From positions 2,544,794 to 2,608,793 of the forward strand of contig JAGGNK010008448.1 in NCBI GenBank assembly GCA_017590115.1: a stretch of DNA of 64,000 bases, given 5' to 3'. Every line of letters begins with the position of its first letter. Positions within the stretch are counted from its first letter, which is position 1. The notes under the pieces are model-generated. The model saw only the letters and a list, made by a program, of their open reading frames with translations. It was not told the origin of the DNA and made no database searches. Source of the DNA: Montifringilla adamsi. Taxonomy: Eukaryota > Chordata > Aves > Passeriformes > Passeridae. Made by a program: the position numbers and the translations under genes. Of the stretch, positions 1 through 12,876 are shown in pieces.

Positions 1-139
1 CAATTCACTTGTAAAAAATTGCTGCAAACATCAGAGTGCATGTGATGAACACTAAATTAATATTCAGTAGAAGAGTCCAGTTCTTTCTTTTAGATTCAAA
101 GACAATGACATATGAAACTCTGAAAAACTTGTTCCTTAC
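1..139 (-). other. EXOC6: EXOC6 intron 2 (5' part, runs off left edge)
   Basis: On the minus strand the reading frame of exon 2 stops matching Sec15 after E-K-L-K, and a consensus donor (AAG followed by gtaagg) begins at 139. Everything from there to the window edge is intronic. The rest of the gene (the remaining coding exons of a protein of about 800 residues) lies outside this window to the left. Confidence 0.9.
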
Positions 140-311
140 CTTTAGTTTTTCTGCATCAGCCCTAACTTTAAGAAGTTCTGTAATAGCATCCACAAAGCCC
201 TGATGGTGAAAATTGCACATCTTTTCTATCTCCCTGTCATGGTTACGTATGCAGGCATCAAGTTTTTCCATGAACTTCTGATGTGCATTTGGTTGGTCAT
301 CATATACAGAC
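140..311 (-). CDS. EXOC6: EXOC6 coding exon 2 (exocyst complex component 6 / Sec15A)
   Basis: This exon encodes part of the N-terminal region of Sec15, a subunit of the octameric exocyst, which tethers secretory and Rab11-positive recycling vesicles to the plasma membrane. Read on the minus strand, 172 nt give one base completing an Arg codon and then 57 codons. They begin S-V-Y-D-D-Q-P-N-A-H, pass through MEKLDACIRNHDREIEK and MCNFHHQGFVDAITELLKV, and end E-K-L-K. These segments match vertebrate EXOC6. The A-I-T-E-L-L-K-V-R-x-D-A-E-K-L-K stretch separates it from the paralogue EXOC6B, which has S-I-T-E-L-L-K-V-R-G-E-A-Q. The acceptor (tttaatag, 312-319) and donor (gtaagg from 139) are canonical. 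The exon enters with two bases of the Arg codon supplied upstream and leaves in phase 0. No frameshift or stop is seen. Established knowledge: loss of mouse Sec15l1 (Exoc6) causes the hbd anaemia through defective transferrin-cycle traffic. Confidence 0.97.
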
Positions 312-2894
312 CTATTAAATACAAATAAGAAAATAAAAGTTTACTTTTTTCCCCAGCTGAAAATAGCATGTATGCAACCATCTTTATTGAAACCTATCTC
401 TCTTAACAAGAAAATAAAAGCAAACAAACTTGATGTTAGTGGCATCTTCTGGTGGATCCACTTCATCAAAATCAGCATTAAAGAGAAGATGGCACAAAAC
501 TGAGAACTGATGGCGCAAAACCCAGCCCTTATGGCATTAATCCAGGTGCTTAACCAGTTACATCATGGTTGACCTGAGCCTCACTGGTCTGTTATTTATG
601 CCCTAATGCTCAAATATGGGTACAAAAGAATCAGTTCCTCCAACCACCTCAAATAGCATGGATCGCTTTTCCATCAAATTCCACTCTTTGCTAAATATAA
701 AGAAGTGCAAACACACAAATTTGCTTTCCTGGTATTCCTGACAGCAGAGTTATCCAACTAAATCAGGCTCAGATGCCTCCAGCCGGAATGACCGGACCCT
801 GGCAAAGGCAATCCCCAAGGCTCTGTCCCTGCCCGCCCATGCCCAACAGCTCCCAAGGCAAAACCATGACATGCACACACCTAAGACTGCCCCCTCCACA
901 GCACCTGTCAGGAAGGGCTAGAATCAGGTCTTCTGGATTACTTTACTAATTCTCAAATAGTTCACTTATAAATCTCCAGCAGGAAATATGACTCGGGAGA
1001 AATTACTGGTGTAGTTTGTTAAGCAGCATCAGAAACAGAAATCTGCACGGAAAAATGCTTGAGCATGAGAAGGAGCAAAGGAGGCAGAGGGCAATTTAAA
1101 GCTTTAGACTTTGGCAGAGTAAGCAAGAGAAGAGGTTTTACATAGAACTGCACCAAAATCAAAGGTACGGAGTCTCCCAAAAAAGGCAAGGTATAGACAG
1201 TTTCAAGAATTTATTAATAATTTGATACAGCAGCAACAACAAAGTCTGGTAGTTTTGAAGTAGCTTTCCACATAGAATGAGAGCAGCAATATGAGGATGA
1301 TTTAATCATACATATACAAACACATTTGTACTGCAAACTACAAGTGTTAAAAAAAAAGTATTAAAAATCTTTAAATTGCTTTTTCAGCCTCTAATTTCCT
1401 TCACAATTATAAAGTTTTCTCAAGATATTTACAAGGAGAAGTTGATTAAGAAAAAAAAAATTAAAAATATTAACATGACAAAAAGAAAAGGCTGAAATTC
1501 CACGCGTTTCAGTGTTAGCTGCAGAAGCACAGTGTTAAATTCAAAACCCAGGTAACCACGAAGCCTCTAAAACCCTTAAGTAGTAAGAAACTACTTCCCT
1601 CCTAGCCTTCTTGGAGAAGTGTGGTTTCCCATATTCTTCAAGATTCTCTTTTCTAACCAGACGTCTGGTCTTTGCTGAGATCTGCATCATGATGCAGATG
1701 ATGTTGCTCATCATCAGCACAACAAACCTACAGCTGAGTGTCTGACAGGAACACGACCTTTCAATGAAGAAAAGGATGCAAAGAGTTTGAAAAGACTCTT
1801 GTAATATGATTCTTTATACTTTTGGAGTTCCTTTTGACCTTGTACAATATATTCAGAGAAGCAGCTGAACTTAAGTGACAGAAGAAAGGCAATATGCTGT
1901 CCTACATGTTGAAGGAAGAAAGTCAATTCCTTATATTCTGCTTGCTACAGATACTTCTTCAGGGGAAAAGTCTATTGAATAAAATTTTCCAAGAATAGCC
2001 CCTTTTGCTTATGATAGAAAATAAGGCTATGGTACTGAAAGTAGGTTCTTGCCTCCAAAGTGCACGAGAGGAAAAATAAGATTGTTCACCCATAAAGTTT
2101 ACCCCTCACCCTTTCTCCCATTTTCACAGTATGAAATGACAGCTGGAAGGAGCAAATGTGTGCCCATAAGGGTCTCCTCCTGAGGCTCCTGCCAGACTGC
2201 CTGAAAGGGCTCCCTCCAGGCTGCCCAGGATGACTGAGCTTTAAGGGGCTGTGGTGAATGGTCCCACCTGACCTGCATCACCAGGAGGAAATACCCACAT
2301 GCAGAACCCAGGGCTGGCTGGGAGAAGCAGCATCCTGGCCCGGGAGGAAAGAAAGGTGCAGGACACAGTGGGCACTGAGTGAGGCCTCATTAGGCAGCCT
2401 GATGTTCTGCATGAGAATACACAGGGACGAGCACGTGGACCACAGCACTGTCACCTGTACAGAAATGGGGAAGGGAAAAGGTTCAATGACTGATGTGGCA
2501 GCACTCCAAAATACACATTACAGCTATGTGAGTGCTGCTCCATTAAGAAAAGGGTCAGAGATTCTGGAAGCTACAGGGTGGACACAGAGGGCCATCCAAC
2601 TGTCTTCAGAGTTTTTGAAGAAGAAAAAAAGATTAGGAGGACCAGATGCATCAAAGTGTCCTCACAGATAAGGCAAGCATGAGCCTCCTCAAATTGGGCT
2701 GGACTCACTAGCTATACTGCACTGTATGCTAAAGGAAAAAAGCAAAACAAACAAAAAAACCTTCACAGAAAAAGTTCCATTTATTACTGCTTTTTAAGCC
2801 TATTAAGGATGAAAGAAGCCTCCAAATTTAGGTCTCCTTCCAGTGTTCTCAAAGAGAAATGAGAAAGGACCATCATTATCACAAAGACAAAGGA

Positions 2895-2943
2895 CATCCA
2901 TCCATCTATATATCTATCTACCTATCTTCTTCTATCTTCTATC
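2895..2943. repeat. Degenerate (ATCT)n microsatellite
   Basis: The run alternates atcc, atct, acct and cttct units, a decayed ATCT/ATCC tetranucleotide array within EXOC6 intron 1. Confidence 0.75.
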
Positions 2944-5900
2944 ACCATGTGCCCAAACTGTAAATTGTGTCATGTAAGCATAAATGAAAACAGCAGTAAA
3001 ACTCAGTAAAGAAAATATAACTAAAATGAGAATGAGACTACAAAAAGATGGTACAAGAGGAACACCATACTTGAGTTTGTACCACCAAACTTTCTTTGAT
3101 GGTAGCAATGCTCTGTGTTTTTGGACTTAGTTATTGCCTGATGATTTGGGGGTATCCAATTGCTGTCTTGTTAACTTTTTATCCATTTCACATCTGTGCC
3201 AAGACTTTCAGACATATTCTTACAATACTGACAGAAGGCAATCCTTTGCAATCAGAAGATTTCTCTTTAAAATGTTATCAACAATTCCAGAAAACACAGA
3301 AGCCAGAAGTTCTGGAAGTATATACAATGTAGTACAGGCAATACAGTTTCCACTGTTATAAAAATATGTATTGATTATGTTTTCCTCAATATTAAGGCTG
3401 CTTATGCTTAAATTTAATTATAATAAAGTACTGGTTTTGAATCTCATGGGTTTTATCACAATATTTAATTGAAAATAATACAGAGAATAAATGTTCAAAA
3501 TAAGGGGGAAGAAAGCAAGGCTGTGTACCTCCCAATACCTTAATCACAAGATTACCCTACCCTCTTAAAATAATAGTTACTGTTTTGAATTGTACATTGC
3601 ACCCTTTTCTGTAAGGATACTAAGAAAATTGTGACCTGTGATTTAAACCAGTATTTTGACAGACCCCCTAAAATACACTAGTGTATAAATTCCATGTTAA
3701 TTACATACGTAAACAGCTCCATCTTGTGGGAACAACAAATCAACGCTCGTCAGCACAAGTGAAAAAACCCCTGAGACAGAACTGCTTGCATTTACAGAAA
3801 TAAATCATCAGTGTATTTAAAAAAAATTCACACTTCGTATCCCAACTTTCTCATCTAGGTGAGAAGAGGATGAATAAACAGGTTTATTGACTCCCTTAGG
3901 ACACTGTACTCTGAGGACATTTCACACATGCAGTTTCAGGGGCTTCAGAACAACGTCTGGCCTAAAACACCACCCTTTTTGCAAATGTAAGTGCACACTG
4001 GAGAGCCAGACCATCTTTGGCCACGGATAGAAATCAGGCTTTTTCTCAAATCTGCAAATACAACTGAGACAATACACACCTGATTTACCTGTTAGGGAAC
4101 ATCACACATCATAGTTTACTTCTGATGCTGAAGTTCATTTTCCATACATACACTTATTTCAAAGACTACCTACAGTTATCTAAATAAATTAATTGTTACC
4201 TCTTAATAATTATCTGAAAGTGTACATTTCAACAGAAAATGACACACCAAAACATGCTGATAACAATTCTCCACTTTTAAGAGCAAAATTATCAGCCAGA
4301 CAAATCCCTAATAATGCAGTATCTTGGAGAGACATGAAGTCCTAAAAGCATCTTAGAGATAATTCTTTAAAATTACAAGACAAAATTAACTGAATTTACA
4401 ACACACAGAGAGTTCTGTTGGAAAACAAGTGAGGAAGGAGCAACCCTTCCAGCTCCATTTCTTCAGGAGATGACAAATACATGCAACTATGTCTACCCTA
4501 AAAATCTCTCTCTCACTGTAAACTGCTTCACATCCAGCAGTAGGAAGTGTCATAAAAAGGGGCAAATGTGCCTAGGATATCAAAGGAATTTTTACGTGTG
4601 TAATACACAGTTCTTTCAGCTTTTGTTTGCATTTCTACACCTCTGAATGAAGAGTCCCAAGGATCCTCTTCAGCTTTATGGGCCCCTGAAGTGGATGCTG
4701 ATGGTCTGAAATACAGCACAAATGTGAACTGTGTCAAACGGAAAGACGTTACCAGTTTTTATTAAAACTGCTTTCAACCTCTGATCTGCACAACTATAGA
4801 CTACTAGTGGTTGATTCATACCATGAAACTTTGACAGGAAAGTTTTTTTCTTGGTATGAGCCTTCAAATTGGATTTAAAAAAAAAAGGAGGAAATCACTA
4901 ATGTTAGAGACAGAAGTTTGTATTTTTTTTGGCACCCAAAAACCCTTAACCAACAAAACGTTATCAATTTTCAATCTGGAATGAGTCACTTGAGTGACTA
5001 CTTAGCCACCAGTACAGCAATCAGGTACTGATTTCTCTCCTAATTGACAGGGCAAGCAGCGAACCCATGAAGAGCAGCAGCAGAGCTGAGCAACTTTCCT
5101 GGTAATGTGTAGCAGATAGCTGTCTATATTCCCAGAACTTGTATATAAACTGAGACTTTTGTTTTTTGACTCATTCCAACAATTGGATGAGTCATATTAA
5201 TGCCAGTCTAGGTAAAAAGAAGATAGTGTACAAAGTGCTTGAAAAAGGCAAAAAAATAAATAGGAGGAGTCAGAGAGTGACCTAAAGGAGAAAAATGTCT
5301 GAGTTCACTGGATACACTTTATTGCAATGGGGATACTTTTACCTTGATCTTTCTTACCAGGTAGGCTGAAGGGAGAATGGCAAGCATAAACAGATTTGAA
5401 TTCAGGTCTCAAGAAATGATGAAGGAAGATTTGCAGATATGCAACCATTCTCCAATTGAAAACAATAAAATAAGTTTACTTTATACTGTGAAAAACTTCT
5501 ACTTTCAAAACTGAAACACAATATGAAAAATGTGTATTTAATAGGTCTTACTGATGACTTTTTGTGTTTACATGCAAAAATATACAGAAGCAGCAGAGGG
5601 CACCATCCTATGCACAAAAATACTAATGGTTAAGTAATCAAAAAATCTCAAGAGAACTAAAACTTAACATGCCAAGAATTCCACACAACTCTTCAAAAAA
5701 ATTAATTTAAAAAATAAATTATCCTGAAATCATCCATTTATTCCATAATGACAACTCTACACATTATCACTCTATGTGAGCATCATAAATGTCTTCACAA
5801 ATGGTTACAGGCTCACTTCAAAAATATATTTCTGCTATCATTTCACACAAATATTTCTGCGCATGCAATCAGGATATATGTCCTTAAATGCCTGAGAGTA

Positions 5901-8835
5901 GGTGGGAGTAAAAGAGGATGAGAATTTCACCAACAAGGAGGGAAATAAAAAGTTAGAAGGAAAAAATAAAAATCATAAGTTCAAAAAATTAATTTAGTAC
6001 ATTGACTGGACTACTGGAAGGGCAGACAATGGAAGTGCATATAGACTATTAACAGTAAAAGGAGAGGAGCCCAAAATAATTTTTGGAAAGTTCAGCAAAT
6101 ACCCCAAATTTTCTTTCCCCTCTTCATCTCCAGTCTAGCTCCACATCATGGAGCTAGACCAGAAAATTACAATAACTAGACCTAAGTACAACTTCTACTG
6201 TAGCCTTCTTGTTTTAGCATAGAAAAATAGATTTCAAGAATAATCAGAATTGCAACTAAAGTAATTTTGTGTCATATCTATAGCAATAGCTGTAACTTTT
6301 CAAAGGGGAAAGCTGCTCAGGAACTCAGGCTTCAGGCCAAACAAAATGAACACTTTATTTTATTAAAAATAAAATCTCAATACTTTCATTAAAAAATAGT
6401 AACTCAGAAGATAATACGAATTCCTGGTTGGTGATAACTCTCACTTAAAAATCATTACTAGAACAGTCTACTAAATAAAGAAAAAAGTAATATTTAACAA
6501 ATCCTATTGGAGTTTTTTAAAAAATAGTATTTCTTAAAGGTTTTGGGATTGTTTTGTGTGTTCTTTTAAATGGGTAATGATTCAACTTTTAATTGCAATC
6601 CATATTCAGGAAAGACAAATCTGAGCTTATGGAGCATTACTGTAAACTTTTTGAGAGAACAATTCTTCTAGTAATCATTTATGAGAGGTTCTAGCAGCAG
6701 CAGAGACTTTTAAAACAGATCACGTATTTTAAAATAGCCAAAAAACACGTCAGAATAAAACCCAACTCACTAATCTTTTTACAGGACAAAGAAACTCTTT
6801 ATTAATGACTTGCCACCTTTCACCATTTTCACACCTCCCCCAAACCATCCTGTTCTGTCCCATTTCTAGGATGAACTGTAGGTTTCCCCACCCCTGCCTA
6901 TATTGCCACCAAGTCTTTCATTTCCTGATTGCACAAGACCCATGAAGCAATTAAAAACTGTATGTACACATTCTTTTCAGGATACTGATAACCACTCAGT
7001 AAGTGCCAATCAGTTACAGCTCCATGAATGCTGTGACAATGACAGGAATTACACGTATCTGTACAACAGCTGCATGAGTTTGACATGGAATGTAAGTCTG
7101 ACCATGCAACTTCTGACCTTCAACAGAAGCAAGAGAAAAAAATTCATTTGTAGAGCTTCAAATTAAGCATCATGGGGGGAAAAAATTACTAATTACTTTG
7201 ATCAATTAAATGAAAAAAAAAATCCCCCACAAAAAAAAAATCCCCCCAAACATGAACTTTTTATTCAATTTTTCAAAGTAAGACTTTCAACAAAACACAC
7301 ACACAAATATACCAGCTCTCAAATGAAGAAACTGTGCTTATGGATAATCATGTTTTCAGAATTCATATCTTGCTACCAATGCCAATTTTGTCCTGATGCT
7401 AGAGAGGCTCCCAACTAATTCCAATACACACACTGCAAGAAGCAACCCCCTAGATGTTCCCCCTATTTTCCCTTTCATTGAAATAAAATCCCAAAATGAA
7501 ACAACACCAAGCTATACTAAATAAAATTCAAAAACAAAGTAATATTTATAATTCAAATACGCATGATGAGTTTAGTGGGATCAGTGCAAGCAGAAAACAC
7601 TGACATTGCAAATTAAGATTCTGCCCTTAAAACAGCCCTGTCACACTGTGACTATAACCATGGCATCCCTAACTATGATACTGTATCACACGCTCCACTT
7701 GAGCTGCAATTTCACAGGAAACACTGCAGAAACTTCCTTTGTCCTACAATATACAAAGATATTTTCTGTTTACACAAGCTGCAAACTTTGTAGGGATTTT
7801 TCCACGGAGTAATTTCATATAGGTGGCTGCATACACCCTAAAAAGCTTTATAAAATAATGTCCAGGTGTTTCCTGTAATTCAATTGCAGTTATGGTAATA
7901 AGCACATTTCTTAAAACCTAAGCAGCCTTTCAGTGCCAGATGCTACCTATGTTCCAGTTCTGCCATTCTTACTCATAATTACATCTCACCACTCTATTTA
8001 AAAGCTCACATTACATGCCAGAACAACACAGAACTCAGCTACGGCCTATTCAGAGAAAAGATTTTATTAATCTTAGTTCAGCTGTTATGCTTTGCTTGCC
8101 TGGTTTTCCTGGATGTGCAATTTCTGTCAATTGTTCTCACTAATAGTATCCTGTTTCTATGAGCAGGAAAGGGCCGAGTACAGTTTGTTAGTTAGCATTA
8201 CTTCCTATAAGCAGGGTCCTTACTCTGTAGTAGCAGCACTAGAGCACTCATTGTTCATGCTGGATAAGCAATGGATCACGCTGCTGGCTGTTAATGGACA
8301 TCCTCTGCAGCGAAACCCCGACTGATAATCAGTACACCCAGATTTGCAATAGACTTCCTCCTTCCTGTTTTTACACTGCTGACCAAGGAGATGCCTCTTC
8401 CTGCTGAGCCTTTGTGCGACTTACTGATGTATGAAGTAAGAAACTGAAAAACAAGTGCTGTGCTACCACTTTTTTTTCCTAATTTTGTGTTGTAATAGTA
8501 GATAAAAAGGCAGCAAAGGAAAAGGCAGCTTCGCTCGCTTTGGTACTGGCTATCACCATGGAATGAAGTGCCAAGTTTGGCCATCTGTTTCTTATCCCAA
8601 ATGGATACAAGTGGATGGAGTTGGAATCTATGTTATTTCATAGAATATAAAGTAGGAAAGTGAAGTCTATATAGCAATATTTTTATCTTCCTTTATTTCC
8701 AGAAACTGTTTGTTACATAAATTGTTATATTTTAGGAGCAATGGATTAATCTGTAAACCAAACAGTGAGCTTCTAAGTTCTTTTAAAAAATTTGATGAGA
8801 TTTCTATTACACATGTACAAGAAATAATCAGGCCT

Positions 8836-8866
8836 CTATTACAACCTCTAATCTAGGTTGTAATAG
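8836..8866. repeat. Perfect 12-bp inverted repeat with 7-nt spacer
   Basis: The left arm CTATTACAACCT (8836-8847) is the exact reverse complement of the right arm AGGTTGTAATAG (8855-8866), separated by ctaatct. In RNA from either strand it would form a short hairpin. No mobile-element or terminator context is visible. It lies in EXOC6 intron 1 and may be chance or a relic of a small inverted-repeat element. Confidence 0.85.
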
Positions 8867-11592
8867 CTAATCTGTCACCTTTGTCTAGAGCACTTGAGAC
8901 ATAATCTTTGAGATAAATACCAATTTTTTTGGGAAGAAAGTAAATTTCATATTTCAACAATCTCATATGTCTGTTCCCAAGACATACTAAATAGAACAGA
9001 ACATTTAATGTCAGAAATGTGTAGGTTACTTATTTCAATAGGCTTTGAATATTAACACTACACAGATGTAAATACATTATTTCAGAAATTTAAGAAGTTT
9101 CAGATGAAATAAAATATCCAGTAATTAAGAAGTTTCAAAACCAATTGGATTAAGAATGTATTCTATTCAATACAGATCAAATCAGACAATCTTTTCCTGC
9201 ATCACACTCCTCTGCAAACATATAACCAAAGCATGTATTTTACAATAATTTTATGTTATTCATTTTTGTTAACTCTATGAGCTCACATAGCCTATACATA
9301 AAAAATTGTCATGTATTTAATTCATGTAAAACTACAGCCTGTGCTGTACATTCTTTGCATATCTCCCAGGATTGCTGAAGAAAGTAAAACATGACTTCTA
9401 AAAAAAGTCTGTTTTCAATTCAGAAGCTGAACTGAAACCCAGTGCTTCTCCCAGTTAGGAAGCCATTAAGAGAGTCGATGCAACTGACTAACTCCAGTTC
9501 TCTACCTGCTTGATGAACAAACTGAGAAAATCTGTTCATTTCTTTGCAGCTTCCTAAGTTTATGAAACATACCAGAACAAATACACTGTATAAAACAGTA
9601 TCTGCTATGTTACTTTTATATTGAAATTAACTGAAAACAAAACTTGTAAGAAAACATTGCTTCTATGAACAAAATGGGGTAGAAATCCTTCAAAGCCACT
9701 CTGTGCCTAAGGAAGTGTGCAAACTGTGGAAGTCCCAAAACTCAATAGGTTAAACATTTCCTTTTGAAGCTGAAATGTCTCAAAAGTATCCCCCAGGTAC
9801 ATATATGACAGTATATGCTTTATTAATTTTGTATTACTCTGATTCCCAGGAGAATTGCAAGTTACACTCACTGCAATTTTGCAAGCAAATTACTTTCCCT
9901 GAGACACAGTGAAAATCCCACTCACAGTATTAGAACAGAACACTTTTCTCATGCTATATTAAAAATAAAAATCCCCAGTGTCTTTTAGGTCTTCTCTGTC
10001 CAATCCCTTGTCTTTCCATCAAGCTGATGCACTCTAAAATCTGTTTCCTTCCTTCTTAATACCTCTGTCAGTGATTAAGTTCCCTACTAGTTTGCTATTA
10101 CTGGCAAAGGTTGAGGGACGGGAAGGGCTTCAGCCAGGCTCCAGGAGAGACCATTAACTCCTTCCTGCACAGGAAGGACCCAGTTTTTCAGGAGTACAGA
10201 TAGTTCTGTACTAGATATGTACAAGATGAGGAAGGGAAGCATTGTTGAAAATACTTCATCAAGATGAGCCTCAAATTGAACTGTTATTGTTATATCAAGC
10301 TCTGTGGTGACAAACATCACCAGAAAGTAGCCAGAAAGACTAGCCACAGCTAGGTTTTACAACTAGCCACAGCAAGCCCTTCAGAAAGATAAAATCTCAT
10401 GTGATTACCTGATGCTGATGCAAAGCCAGGACTGTATTTTTGAATTACACAAAGAAAGCTGGAGCACAGGCTATGGTGTTGGCTTTCCCAAAAAATCCAC
10501 AAGGAAGTAAGCACCCGTGTGACTGGCATTTGAGAAGGATGTAAAATTACACACCTCCTATGCACACGGCAGGTCCAAAATCTGGGTCACTAGACCCTGA
10601 ATAAAATCAGCTCGACAAACAAGTCAATGAAGACATTACAGGAATAAGAACTGGCTTTTTTGAATTTAACTGACGTAAGAGTGCACAAGCATAAGCCGTT
10701 CATATGAAGAGAAAGCTGAATTTAAATGAAACAATGACACAAACTGCATGAAACATCTATTAAGTACACTATTCTGATGATGATGTATCAGATGATTCCC
10801 CTATTTTAAAAGCTTTAATGTATTTTGAAATTTGTTTCCTAAACACTGGGAGAATTTCAAGCTCTTTGGTAATGCCTGTGAAATTGGAGAGAGCTGTTTC
10901 AGAACAACTCACACAGGTTACTAGCTAGGTTAAAGCTTCACTTGGCAGTTGCCCATTTGAAAGACACTGCAAGAACTGAGTCAGAAGCTGAAGTGTGAAC
11001 AGTTAAAAGATCAAGATAACCTGATTTGCAGACACATATCTCATGACAAACTTAATCAGCATTGAACCTAAAGATTTTTTCAAAACAAAAAAAAATGCAG
11101 TGCAGATATGACTACCTGCAAACAGTTCCAGGCTTTATAAAATCTTGAAAAGTAATATGTTGAAACTTGCAGCAATGCAAGTGATTCCTTATAAAACACT
11201 TTTGCTACCAATGGCAAATCTGATCAGGCTACAGAAAAATCAGAACTGCAGTTCTGCAGCTGTATGCTAGATTAGTCAGTCTGCAGCACACTCTTCCTAT
11301 GCCCTTTTGACTCTACATAATGGACTAGCAATAAAAAAAATTGCTCCTTCATAGCAATATACATCACATAGACAGTTGCTTCATCTGACTGTTGTCTTTT
11401 AACTTAAGTATTTGGAATACCATCAAATCCTACACCTAGTAATAAAATCTGCAACTGACACTACAAGCAATCTTCTATTTTTTTAGGATACACTGGTTCA
11501 CAGCAAGCAGGTCATTCTCCTTACTCCATAACAATCCAGTTACAGAACAGAAATTAGCTATTATAATAAAGATAAACTGATACATCAATATA

Positions 11593-12876
11593 TGTGCTGG
11601 TTTAGGCTGTGTAGAGTTACTTTTCTTCACAGTGGCTGGTATGGGGCTGTGTTTTGGATTTGTGCTGCACACAGGGCTGATAATACAGTCATGTTGCTGT
11701 CATTGCTGAGCAGGGCTCACACAGAGCCAAGACCTTTTTGTGCTGCCATGCTGGCAAGGAGGCTGGGGGGAGACACAGCCAGGACAGGTGACCCCAACTA
11801 ACCAAAGGGCTGCTCCAGACCAGATGGCATCATGCTCAGTACATAAAGTGGGGGAACAAGGAGGAAGAGAGGAGACATTTTAGAGTGATTGACATTTTGT
11901 CACAACAACCCCCTGCAGCACTACAGGCTGGGAACAGAGTGGCTGGACAGTGCCCAGGCAGAAAGGGACCTCGGGTACTGGTGACAGCCGAGTGAACACG
12001 CGCCAGCAGTGTGCCCCGGCGGCCAAGAAGGCCAAGGGCATCCTGGCCTGTATCAGGAACAGTGTGGCCAGCAGCAGCAGGGAGGTCATCCTGCCCCTGT
12101 ACTTGGCACTGGGGAGGCCACACCTTGAGTGTCCAGATCTGGCCTCTCAGTTTGGAAAGGACATTGAGACGCTTGAGTGCATCCAGATGAGAGCAATGAG
12201 GCTGGTGAGGGGCTTGGAACACAAACCCTGAGGGAGCTGGTGGTGTTTAACCTCAAGAAAAGGAGGCTCGGGAGAGACCTTATCACTCTCTACAACTCCC
12301 TAAAAAGTGCTTGTAGTCAGGTGGGGGTTGGTCTCTTTCTCCTCAGCAGCTGACAGAATGAGAGGACACAGTCTTAAGCTGCACCAGGGGAAGTTTAGGT
12401 TAGAGATCAGGAAAAAATTCTACACTGAAAGAGAGACTGGGCACTGGAATCATCTGTCCAGAGAGGTGGGGGAGTCACTGTCCCTGGATGTGTTTAAAAA
12501 AGAGACTGGATACATGGCACTTAGTGCCATGGTTTACTTAATGAGGAGGTGTTAGGTCATAGGGTGGACTCAATGATCTCAAAGGTCTTTTCCAACCTAG
12601 TGCAGTCTGTGATGCTGTGTTCCAGAGTAACCACTACTTGCAACGGGGTCCTGCTGTTGTGGACATGACTGAACACCTCTCTCCCCATGGGATGCAGTGA
12701 ATTCAGTCCTTGCTTTGCTTGTGTGTGCAGCCTTTCCTTCCCCTAGTAAACTGTTTTTACCCCAACCCACAAGTTTTCCAGCTTCTATGCTTCTGATTCT
12801 CTCCCCCATGCTGCAGGTGGGGGAGTGAATGAGCAGCTAGGTGGGCTTGGCTGCTAGCTGGGGTTAAACCAAAACA
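11593..12876 (+). mobile_element. Solo ERVL-type LTR (neoavian family), split by a nested CR1
   Basis: The element opens with TGTGCTGGTTTAGG and closes with GGGTTAAACCAAAACA, the ends of a common avian ERVL-class LTR. Internal landmarks fit the same family: the gctgagcag/acacagagcc block, gacacagccaggacagg, ccccaactaaccaaaggg, a TATA-like acataaag near 11840, and near the 3' end gattctctcccccatgctgc followed by gggggagtgaatgagc. The two LTR pieces (11593-11901 and about 12621-12876) sum to about 565 bp, and no gag, pol or env frame is present, so this is a solo LTR. The 5-bp flanks (atata and gtaca) differ at two transition positions and would be a decayed target duplication at best. It is antisense to EXOC6 and sits in its first intron. 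Confidence 0.88.
11902..12620 (+). mobile_element. 5'-truncated CR1 LINE inserted into the LTR
   Basis: About 720 bp match the 3' end of a chicken-repeat-1 LINE. The first part encodes the C-terminal segment of the CR1 reverse-transcriptase polyprotein. Recognisable blocks are [18 protein letters not shown] and L-V-R-G-L-E-H-K, then after a frame change L-K-L-H-Q-G-K-F-R-L-E-I-R-K and V-F-K-K. The frame is broken by indels and stops, so the element is dead. The tail carries the CR1 3' signature (ggactcaatgatctcaaagg then tcttttccaacct) and ends in degenerate copies of the 8-mer repeat (tctgtgatgctgtg). LTR sequence resumes at cagagtaaccac. It shares the LTR's orientation and must be younger than it. 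Confidence 0.92.

Larger units (their letters stand above)
312..11592 (-). other. EXOC6: EXOC6 intron 1, distal part
   Basis: About 11.3 kb of AT-rich intron with no coding exon I can defend. It holds a degenerate tetranucleotide repeat (2895-2943), A-rich patches near 7180-7250, and a perfect 12-bp inverted repeat (8836-8866). The short open frames here, on both strands, have no recognisable domain and no supporting splice structure. One 110-nt splice-flanked frame on the minus strand (4596-4705) was considered and rejected because it would shift the EXOC6 frame. Confidence 0.8.

Noticed and set aside
4596..4705. A 110-nt minus-strand segment in EXOC6 intron 1 with acceptor-like and donor-like ends and a protein-like frame
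   Set aside because: It enters in the EXOC6 frame, but its length (3n+2) would shift exon 2 out of frame. There is no family match. At best it is a cryptic or nonsense-mediated-decay exon.
10671..10678. CREB/ATF-type octamer TGACGTAA (also its reverse complement at 45154-45161)
   Set aside because: Single isolated 8-mers, with no supporting context at either position.
11950..12555. Two plus-strand open frames of 93 and 82 codons as genes
   Set aside because: They are broken pieces of the CR1 reverse-transcriptase C-terminus inside the nested LINE.
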